64,000 nt of DNA, from assembly GCF_012273895.1 (NCBI RefSeq), contig NC_052112.1, positions 2,170,001 through 2,234,000 of the forward strand, given 5' to 3'. Source of the stretch: Zerene cesonia. Lineage: Eukaryota > Arthropoda > Insecta > Lepidoptera > Pieridae. Of this stretch, positions 23,323 to 64,000 are shown in pieces. Each line of letters begins with the position of its first letter. The stretch's first letter is position 1. Both the position numbers and the translations under genes were made by a program. The notes under the pieces are model-generated. The model had not been told where the DNA came from and did not search any database. It saw only the letters and a list, made by a program, of their open reading frames with translations.

Positions 23323-24269
23323 AATGAAGATAATGCGCTAAACGATATACATTTTATTTAGATTCATTTTAAATATAGGCCACCTCAACAGATATTGGCT
23401 GATGATGGTGATGATGAAATATAGGCAAAATTCTCGGTTACAGAACAGCGCGTAAACATCACGAAACTTCAATCGTATGCCGGAATTTTTAATTTCCTTT
23501 ACGGTAATAGTTTTCAATGTACAGACGCTTGAAATGAAGTTTTATGAAGAAATAGAGCATTCGACTCTGAACGTAGTTTTAAATTTATAAATTATACGCA
23601 TATTTATAAATTGTACACTACATTCTCCTGTCTAAGTGTTAAATTATCAATTTGTTATAGGTAATTAATAAATTAATTAATAAAACAATGTTGTTATTAT
23701 GAAATGTTATATCATTGTGGACATTAAAAATTTTTGTATTAATTTAGTGTTAGAAAATTTTCTCTTTCGTATTTTAAAGTAGAATTTAAATAATAAACAC
23801 ATAATATTCATCCGACTGATCTTAAAATGTTATTCGTCAGGATAGGCATCGGCTATTGCAAAATCCACTTAATTAATAATTATAAAATAAAGTTAAATGT
23901 GAAAATAATGTTACTATGGGTATCTTCTCTTAGTCTTCAAGTAATGAATAGGTTTTATATATGTAGTATGGATTTAATGTAATGAAATATTTGTTATATT
24001 TAAAGTACCAAGTTTTTAGAAAGACCAATTGCAGAATAATAGTTGATAAAAACAGCGATTTGTTTGTGAGATTAATTATTTCATGATTTACATTTAAAAA
24101 AAACAAGGATAACAACTAGTTAATCCATAGTCTATACTAATGTTGTAATGTCTATGTATGTAATGTTTTCAAACAAAATCAGCTGGAACCATTTCAAAAG
24201 TCCTTTCAACGTTACGAACTCTATCTTCGCTGAGTGACATAAGTTAGATATGTACGCCGGACGAAGCCG
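23323..24269. other. Intergenic region, nothing recognised
   Basis: AT-rich; open frames are short and without domain features. Confidence 0.45.
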
Positions 24270-24490
24270 GAGCGAACAGCTAGTCACACTAATATGATAA
24301 ATGTGAAAGTTTGTTTGTTTGGATGTTTGTCCGTTAATCACGCTGAAATTACGGATTTTGATGAAATTTGGTATACAAACAGGGTATGAGCTGACTTGGG
24401 TGATAGGATACTTTTATATCTCAATTAAATGCTGCTTTGGGATAAAACAGGAATCTTGAAAGCCGAGCGGAGCCGGCACGAGCGTCTAGT
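24270..24490 (+). repeat. Family G retroposon-like repeat
   Basis: 'aaatgtgaaagtttgtttgt', 'gatgaaatttggtatacaaa', 'gctttgggataaaacagga' and a GC-rich end 'gccggcacgagcgtctagtg'. Its reverse partner is at 34552-34810. Confidence 0.65.
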
Positions 24491-25494
24491 GCTGTATAAA
24501 GTTACGCACTACTTAGAACTTTGTTCTATCTATTAAACTTATAACAATGTTCTAACAAGAATTCAGAAGTATCGCGTATACGGTTGGAGGAACTGTAATT
24601 ACGGACAGACTTAAGAAGTATGAGATAATATGGAAGGTATTAGTACTAGATTCAGTACATATATTGATTGTAATTATAATTGCAATTATAGAACTTGTTA
24701 ATAACGTTATGAAAAAATCCAAAATACCAATACCTTTAATGCTGCCAAAATGTTTAAAAAATGAAAGTATGAAAGTATAGAATATTCTTAGCCAGTTTCT
24801 TCCTGTTGAATATTTTATTTTTAATTTAGAAATAATGGAGATCAAATTAAGTACAATGGCATAGTTTTCTTTGAGCTCGCTGTTTAATCTTAGCTTCGGC
24901 TTTACCCGTCATAAGGGTACAATAATACTTAAAATCGGTCAAGCAACTTTGAATTAAATTTCAAAGTTGCTAAGCAATCTTCTAAAAAACCACATAGACG
25001 TAATGGAGGTACCCCAGACACATCCTTCTGAGAACACATTAATTTCACTTATCACTCCAAAAATAATAACGCCCACGTTCGTAATTTAGAAAATTATTCT
25101 TCAGAGTAAACCAAAAGTTATGTACTTCGGGATTCCGTCATAATTTCGTCCCTATTAACGAGTCTACAAAACTTTGTTCTCTTATTGCGAAACGTAAGGC
25201 CGGAAATTCGAGCTAACTTTCTTTCACGCTCCGTGGAGCCGATTTAAAATAGTCAACTTTGGAATTACGGTAAATGTACTTTGCTAAGTTCGTTGTTGGT
25301 GATTTTTTGCTGAAAAACAGCTGTTCTTTGTTAGAGGATAAATTACAATATCGTATCGGGCTAAATGCATGCTAATGGCGATGCAATTTGAATGGATATA
25401 AAATAATAACATTAAATATAATAGCCTATAACGTCTAGTAATAATGAAGATTTCTGTAGTCGGCTGAATTTTCGAGATTGGTTCAGTATTTTCA
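24491..25494. other. Intergenic region, no gene recognised
   Basis: A 97-codon hydrophobic open frame on the minus strand (24552-24845) lies here, but its composition follows the AT-rich background and I take it as chance. Confidence 0.4.
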
Positions 25495-25690
25495 AGGCTT
25501 ATTTAGAATAACGAGAAGTCCTTAGTTCGATTCCTGGTGGTGACCCTCAAATAAAATTCTCGTTCTGGCAGGACACATATAGCTGATCACCTACTAGTCC
25601 ATAAATAATACCGATCGGCGATCAGTGAAACAGATGTATATCATCTGCCCCATACCCCACTAGGGGACACTGGATACACAAACTTCACGT
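25495..25690 (+). repeat. Family D tRNA-type SINE, 5' part degenerate
   Basis: 'gttcgattcctggtggtgac' (B-box region), 'tgatcacctactagtccata' and 'gtgaaacagatgtatatcat', as in the copy at 28112. Confidence 0.75.
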
Positions 25691-28111
25691 TATATTGCTG
25701 GCGTGATAATTAAAAACCGAAGGCTCCACTTTTCCATCTATCGTACCAATAAAATCGTATGCAAAGATTAAATAATGTTATTGAATCAATACGTACGTTT
25801 ATGTGATTGTATCCAAATATCCAGCTGTATCAGCAAGATCTGTAACAATATGAATTACACAAACCTGCAAACTCGGCCACAACCCTGCACATAGCTAGCT
25901 TTGAATCTCAGATCGTTCCTAGCTATAACAATGCATATAGATACAAGATCTCTCCAAACGGAACAGAGATGTGAAGTGAAGGATTTTCAGAATTCAGAGT
26001 ATTTATTATTACTAATGTTTAGAAATATACTTTTTACTATGAGTATTGCTTTTTAGTGCTCTTGAAGCGCATTGAAACCTAGACTTTTCAATAGCTAAGG
26101 ATCATTAGCAAACTAAGGTATCAAAGGGACGATCAAAACTCTCAAGAATTCTTAAATCCTACTAATACAATAAATGCGAAAATTTGTTAGGATGTGTGTC
26201 TGTTTGTTGCTCATTCTGGCAAAAACTACTAAATCGATTGCAATGAAATTTGGCACGTAGATAGCTGAATAATTGGAATAACATATAGGCAACTTTTTAT
26301 CCCGATATTCCTACGGGCTAGTAATAACATAAAAAGGGACTCACAGTTGCACAAAAAAAAAAAATTGAAATATCACGGGACATTTATTTAATACAGAGCA
26401 TAAAACTACAATCCAATAAGCAAAACAAATTGTAGGATTCGATTCCTAGTAGCTAATTAAAGAAACAGCAATTATTGCTACTGATTTGATCTCCCAAAAT
26501 CTTATTCATAAAGGTTACCTTCGCGAAAGCGCCCGTCACCGACTTAGATAATTAGCTAGTGTTAAATATTACAGATCCTAACTCTCTTTCTACTACTTTT
26601 TTTTTTTTTTACGCGTTTAAGCTCCGTTGGAAATTCGCCAAGTATTACAAAATCGTTTCGAATTCGCGAACATTCACCGCTGTCTAGAGATGTTAGTGAT
26701 TCAATCGCAAAGGATTTTATTCTGTTCTGTACGGAGCATTTACGAGACAATCTTTTTGATTGGCTCATTTATGTATTCGGGTGGAATGAACTGGAATAAA
26801 TTGGTACGCTAGATGTAGAAAGTATGAGTGGTACTTCTACTGAAATGTTTTTCTGTTTACGTCATTACTTTAGGGATCGATTGTAACGCATTTTTTTGAC
26901 ACTGCTGTATTTTTCCATCAACTCTTGCGTGTTTACTATATGTTATACATACTTGATATAACCACGATATCACCTGGGTCTTTTTTTATAATACGTTACT
27001 GTCAAATTGCGTGAGTATAGTAGATTGCATTTTTCTACACGCCCAAGCTATTCTATTTAAAAAAATAATTTAATACCACGAATAAAATGTCAGGAATTTA
27101 TAAGTTTTTTTGTTTGTACCCAAGATAATTAATTTTATTTTAAGAGTATATTTATAACGAGAGTTTAAAGATTATAAGTAAAAAGTAACATAATTTATCT
27201 AAATTAACAAATTATAATAATATAATTTATCTCACAAACTGTGAGGATTATTATTTGTACGATACACCAGTTCTCCGTTTATTAACTGCTTATATAACAA
27301 GACCATGTCCTTATTACAGTAGGGCAAAAATATAACGTAATTGCTAGTATTCTCTGTTAAAAGAAACGGTGGGACAAGATGATTGGTATCATTATTGTGA
27401 CAAACAATGTTATGTATTGTTCTTTTCCTAACATAACATTAACTAATAGAGAGAAAGTTTCGAAAACAATGCTTAAATATTTTTTTAACACAGTATGTAC
27501 ATTAAACTGTATTATGATGCTTTATATTCACTGAAGAAATTGTTTTAGTATCATTAATAAATTGGCTTCCTGAACATATAATATTCCGTGTTTTGTCGTT
27601 GGCTTGTAGGCAGAGATAGCTTTGAAAATTTACCTACCATTTGTACAATTTACGTGGTTAGAGTTTTTGCTTTCATTATTTTTATATAAGCAATTGTACT
27701 AATAAAGAAATAAATACAAATTATTGGTCATCATTTAATTTTTACCTTGTGATATGAACTATTTATTACATAACAATGATATTTTATTAGAAGCGCTTTT
27801 ATATGACAGAAGTTACACAGTTCAATGAACTGTAAAACTTGTCGCACTCATTTGCGCTAAGAAATAAGGTTTTAATAATATCTTGCTAAAGTTTGTTACA
27901 AGCTGAGTTAGAGGGAGTCAAAGACGACTACAATTTCAGAGGCTTTCATGTGGATGGTGGCATATAAATAGAATATTACGAACATACTTTGTGAAGTTTT
28001 ATCACTCTGTAGTTAGTGTGGTTATTGTTGAAAGTTTGATCTTCGGGAGATAGCCTGAAATGTAGGATTTATGTACCAGTATATATAATATTTGTTTTTA
28101 GATAAATATTA
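25691..28111. other. Intergenic region, no gene recognised
   Basis: Apart from the family A copy at 26157-26311 I find no exon and no repeat matched within the window. AT-rich throughout. Confidence 0.45.
26157..26311 (-). repeat. Family A repeat, head truncated
   Basis: Reverse: 'tcctactaatacaataaatg' to 'cccgatattcctacgggcta'; the GC-rich head is missing. Confidence 0.75.
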
Positions 28112-28322
28112 GTCGCCTCCTTGGCACAGTGGTTAACGTATGAGCTAGAACCGAGGGTTCCTGGGCTCGAATCCCGGTGGGGACGTTCAAAATAAAAAAA
28201 TGTCTCGGTCTAGCAGGATACAGAAAGTTGATCACCTACTAGTCGATAAAGAAAATCGGTCAGTGAAACAGATGAATATCATCTGCCTCATACCCCCCTA
28301 GAAGACACGGAATTTCACTTAT
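28112..28322 (+). mobile_element. Family D tRNA-derived SINE
   Basis: Box A-like 'tggcacagtggttaac' and box B-like 'gggctcgaatccc' are about 38 bp apart, as in tRNA-derived pol III promoters. The body 'tgtctcggtctagcaggata', 'gtgaaacagatgaatatcat' follows. Three more copies lie at 25495 (+), 37585 (-) and 45748 (-). Confidence 0.8.
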
Positions 28323-28324
28323 GA

Positions 28325-28410
28325 CAAATTTTGTGTTTCGTACGATGAGGGGGAGCTTTTCCTCACCCCTTCTAGATTTAATTTCCCAGCGTCTCGCTTA
28401 TCCGTTAACC
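28325..28410 (+). repeat. Family B fragment
   Basis: 'tgtgtttcgtacgatgaggg' and 'ttttcctcaccccttctaga' match the middle of family B. Confidence 0.5.
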
Positions 28411-28479
28411 CTTACCTATAGTGTTATATAATCTGTGCCCTTACCTTATCTTCTAGAGAAGAGCGCCACGTCTTAGGAC

Positions 28480-28628
28480 CAGTGGCGTAGCTAGAGGGAC
28501 AAGGGCCCTGGTGCATAGGGAAAGAATCGGGCCCTCCTCCCCTCTTTCAAAGCCGAGGTTAGAGGGCCCCCTGACATCCGGGGCCCTGGTGCACTGCACC
28601 ACCTGGCCCTGTGATAGCTACGCCACTG
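28480..28628 (+). mobile_element. Palindrome-ended MITE, hAT-like termini
   Basis: 149-bp unit with inverted ends CAGTGGCGTAGCTA / TAGCTACGCCACTG (14 of 14 matching) and a GC-rich interior with two 'gggccctggtgca' blocks. CAGTGGCGTA-type ends suggest a non-autonomous hAT element. The 8-bp flanks match poorly, so the class is tentative. Confidence 0.6.
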
Positions 28629-28636
28629 CTCATACA

Positions 28637-31600
28637 CATCTCAGCTTTCCATCAGTCTAAATCGTGGTTAAGCGCAGCCCTATTATCGTATAAAAAAAAC
28701 CATGAAAGCAAGTAACGCATGCAAATGCGTTGGAAATGTTCACGGGAAACTGTAATGCCCTACATTTAGGTGAAACGCCTTTTTTTTAAATCATTTATTT
28801 AGAGGGCTTTTAAACTATTGTTTGTCAGCCCCGTGAAACGCCTTATAATATAATAAACAACGTTCAAACAATTTTGGGATGAATGGTATATTTTATTTCT
28901 GATGAGAATAGAGAAATATCTATAATTCATAAGATTTATGGATTCGTATTGACCTCTTGTATTTAGAAAATTTTGAACCTTCGCCAAATATGTTTTCAAG
29001 CAATATCCTAACAATGTCTGGTAAATCCTATTTCTTAAATAGCTTAAATGGTCATGAACTTCTGAATATTTTTTTTCTCTAAATATATGGCATAAATACA
29101 TAGAAAATGGAACGGATAGAAAATAAAACAAACAAGTTTCGTACACATTTATTAAAATTTCATCTACGTACATCAAAAATATATCGTCGATAAAGAAAAA
29201 TTCAAATAAACGTACGTAACTTGTACGTGTATTAGTTAATGGAACATGTGTATATTTACAATAAGTGCTGTCTACATGAAAACAATGCTTTAAACCGCTT
29301 AAAAATAGTTAAATTTATACATTCACTACAATTTAGTAAGCGTAGTTTGTATTCAGGCGTTTACCGGTATTTACCGGTTATTTACGAGTTTACGAATATT
29401 TTAAGCTAAAGGACATAACTATTTTACACGTGCGCTAACAAATGCGTAATAATTATGTTAACATTAATTCATTTAAATACACGTACCATAATAAATTGTA
29501 AAGTTATGAACATTCATTGTAAAATGGAAATATAAGATAACCTGTGTCTGGCGGTTTTACCCGTGGACAAAAACACAAACTTTATAAAGCACATGTTTGA
29601 CAATAGGTCTTCACTATATTTTCATTTCGAATTCCATTCAAATCGATCATCAGTTTAGGCGGGTAAGCGTATCGAACAGACATACACTTTCGCATTTATT
29701 ATAATATGTAGTATGGATGAGATAGTGCTATGTGAAATCAAAAGGAAAAATAATAAGGTTCATTCCATAAGAGGAATACCAAAACAGACTATTGTACATA
29801 ATTAAAATGATAATCTTCTGTAATATTCCTTAAACATCATGAATTAATTAATAAAAAGGTCTTGCTTACATTAAAAAAGAGATTCAATCCTTTTTTATTT
29901 ATCTCATCAGCCATACATTTACAATTTAAAGAAAATACGAGAAAATAGAGTAAAATAAAGGTTTTTGTTTTCGAAGGAGGTTGCATTGAAAAGGTTCAAG
30001 TTAGCAATTCACAAACTGGTTTGAAAATTGGATGTTTTTATCGTTCGAGCTATGAGCCCGTTCGGTACGAAACGGTTTCAAGCTGATTACATTTTTTTGA
30101 TGATTTTAAAAATATATTTGATACATTTTATCGATATATTCAACATATAAGATATATAGATTATTATATAAATTACAGTGTAATTTTTTTCTTGAGTTGG
30201 TGCCTCAAAAATTCGAAAATGATTTCATAGTACAGAGGATAGAAGACTAAAATTAGGAACAACCAAAGGTGAAATAACGCTGAAACATCGACGTTGCTTG
30301 ATGGTTGTTGAAATTTGACCTAGTTTCAAACAAGAACTGGATACCATAAAGTTTTTAATGACTGTATTCTTTCTGTGTTTGTGTAGTTTTTACCTCGAAA
30401 ATATAATCAGGTCAGCAAGTCCTACATTTCTCTGGTCCAGTTGACTGAGAAAGTATAACACTTGCTTTTGACATAATATGTGAACCATCATAAAAAGTTT
30501 GGCAATTGAAGAAGAAAGCTTCGCGAACCTTCCTAAAGTATCGTTTTTTGCTTTATTAAGCACGGTTGGTTTTATCATATTTGAATGACAATAATAACAC
30601 AGACTATAATTAGCTATTAGCGACGCTTTAAGTCTTTCCAAGTCTAGTCCTTTACAAATCGATGATATGATTTCCTAGTTTTCTGATTACTTAAACCACT
30701 TATGTATTCATTAAATCTTGCTCCAAGAGGTATTTTGCATCTGCGCTTATGGAATAAATAGATTTAGCTCGTGTGTTTATTTTTAAAATTCCGGCTTACA
30801 TTTCTCTTCTATACGATCAAATTAGTTTAAATGAATCGAGGTAATTTAATGAATTATTTCAATTAGGTAACGCTGTGTATAGCAGCTTTAGATACAGATT
30901 AATTTTTACAATTAGTTCATGTTGACTAGAATAATTTCGATTGACAACGACAAGTCTTTTAAATTTTATACTAGTCTATGTATTAAGTTATAACGATAAA
31001 TATAAGTATACATTCAGTTTGTAATCTCATGTGTTGGAAGTTATAAAACAAAGAAATAATGTTTATTAAGAATTTTACAAATATTTTAATTCTAGATGTA
31101 TCATAAATATTCTTATATCTGTATGATCCAAACGTTCTTAGTACGGTTGAAATTTGTTAATGTTGTTTTAACGAATTAAGTGAAATTTGTTATCAATGAA
31201 TTGATATAATAAGAGTATGCCTTAAAAATTAAGCAAGCGACCTTGTAAATCGTATTGATATTGTAACATGAAATGTTTCATAGTAATAAATTATACCTGT
31301 TTAGTAAATTCAGTGCAATCAATGACATGCAGTATGTTTGAGGATAGTCACAGTATCAGTGTAGATTTTTATCATAAATATAATTCTTCTGAAATATTGA
31401 GGACTAAATATACAAAGGCTATTTAGTTTCTCGTATAATTTAAACTTATCTACAATAGTTTATTATTTTCAATTTATCTATGTGCAATTTACAATGTTAA
31501 CGATGGAAATATCTTATAATACTTAAAATTAGACAGTACTATAACTATTTTGACTATGGTGGCAATACATAAATTACATGTATGTATCATTTTAACGAGG

Positions 31601-31813
31601 AAAATATACAAATACTAGGTGGAAATACCATTGCTAACTACTGACTTACTATGATTGCCGTCGGCGATCTATACAACACACGGCTCTCTTTAAATTCTCA
31701 GCGAAACCACCTCTGTGCATTTGGACCTCTACTTTACAAGCCTGTATAGCGCTGATCATGTGATCTGACTCAGTCTTTTCACCCTGCCTAGTGTCACCGA
31801 TTTCATCGTCGGA
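28637..31813. other. Region downstream of the arrestin stop, no further gene recognised
   Basis: Includes the arrestin 3' flank; a possible AATAAA on the minus strand is at 31459-31464. Minus-strand open frames at 28799-29176 and 30390-30641 match no family I know. Around 29540-29710 is another retroposon-like 3' end. Confidence 0.4.
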
Positions 31814-63557
<31,744 letters not shown>

Positions 63558-63938
63558 CTGAAAGAGAATTTCGTTAATCTATATGTATTGATAAATAAAA
63601 ATTTATGCATCTGTTTCAAATAACAGTTTCTTATTGAATTTTAATTAATGCTATACTCGCATCAGCAGGCAAAAATTTTCATCCCCATCTTTTAAACTCA
63701 TTTCATCATAAAAATCATAGAAAATTGTCAGTGTAATGAGGCCGCATAATTACAAATTAAATGTTATTTCTGATTTCTTTTTTTAATTTGATATAACCTT
63801 ATTGTTTGCACCTCATTATTGAGTCTCATGAAAAAATATAACGTTAACACATGACAGAAATAATTATTTAATTTTTACTTTTATAGCTTTGAAATGCTTT
63901 ATAAATAAGAAATTTTGAAAGAATAGAAAAAAAAATGA
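63558..63938. other. Upstream arrestin intron, start exon not seen
   Basis: I looked on the minus strand for an ATG exon ending in phase 2 and found none. AT-rich. Confidence 0.45.
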
Positions 63939-64000
63939 TCATGAGGCGGGATTCGAACCCGCGTTTTTTGCCAAACCTTAGCATGGTGCCCATGGTGGGG
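63939..64000 (-). repeat. tRNA-like T-arm at the window edge, probable SINE head
   Basis: Minus strand: 'gcgggttcgaatcccgc' forms a perfect 5-bp T stem with a TTCGAAT loop, followed by a T-run. The 5' half is cut by the window end. A true tRNA cannot be excluded, but the upstream 'accatgctaagg' does not give me a clean anticodon arm. Confidence 0.45.

Noticed and set aside
28799..29176. 125-codon frame on the minus strand
   Set aside because: Looked at as a possible retrotransposon or receptor fragment, but no motif, splice partner or homologue is recognisable and the composition follows the AT-rich background.
30390..30641. 83-codon minus-strand frame, faintly chemoreceptor-like in hydrophobicity
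   Set aside because: No conserved motif, no neighbouring exons, length easily reached by chance.

Overview
The window is insect nuclear DNA, almost certainly from a moth or butterfly. It is AT-rich, its genes are split by introns with GT/AG borders, and it is crowded with short retroposon and MITE-like repeats of a kind common in Lepidoptera. It holds two complete serine protease genes, most of one arrestin gene, and two assembly gaps of exactly 1000 N (20730-21729 and 47356-48355). I see no bacterial operon, CRISPR array or phage.

Left part (3.6-13.8 kb): two paralogous secreted chymotrypsin-like proteases face each other tail to tail. Gene A (+, 3644-8584, five exons, 258 aa) and gene B (-, 9669-13703, five exons, 268 aa) have nearly the same exon lengths and the same intron phases (49/178/247/150/153 versus 49/175/247/147/189 nt). 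They therefore arose by an inverted local duplication. Both keep His-Asp-Ser. Both have Gly at the chymotrypsin-189 position and Asp at the 226 position, the pocket arrangement of insect chymotrypsin-2 and crab collagenase. B has a clear TATA box and a poly(A) signal.

Middle part (13.8-31.8 kb): I see no convincing host gene. It holds SINE-like, LINE-derived and MITE-like repeats, including one SINE inserted inside another and the 3' end of a dead LINE with a TTTC tail.

Right part (31.8-63.6 kb): one large arrestin gene on the minus strand. I joined seven coding exons by reading-frame phase; they give 456 codons' worth of protein after a split Arg codon. The 5' exon with the start codon lies outside the window. 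It resembles insect visual arrestins (phosrestins) more than beta-arrestin. It is divergent: a Pro/Ala-rich GC-rich exon replaces the usual phosphate-sensor segment, two polar-core acidic positions look changed, and there is an extra acidic tail of about 100 residues. A spliceable 59-nt segment in its largest intron would, if included, cause premature termination. The introns are full of repeats, two of them lying about 20 bp from 3' splice sites. A perfect 72-bp inverted repeat flanks the second N gap.

Repeat families are labelled A to N here by internal comparison only; no database names are claimed. Strand for a repeat means its orientation relative to the other copies of that family.
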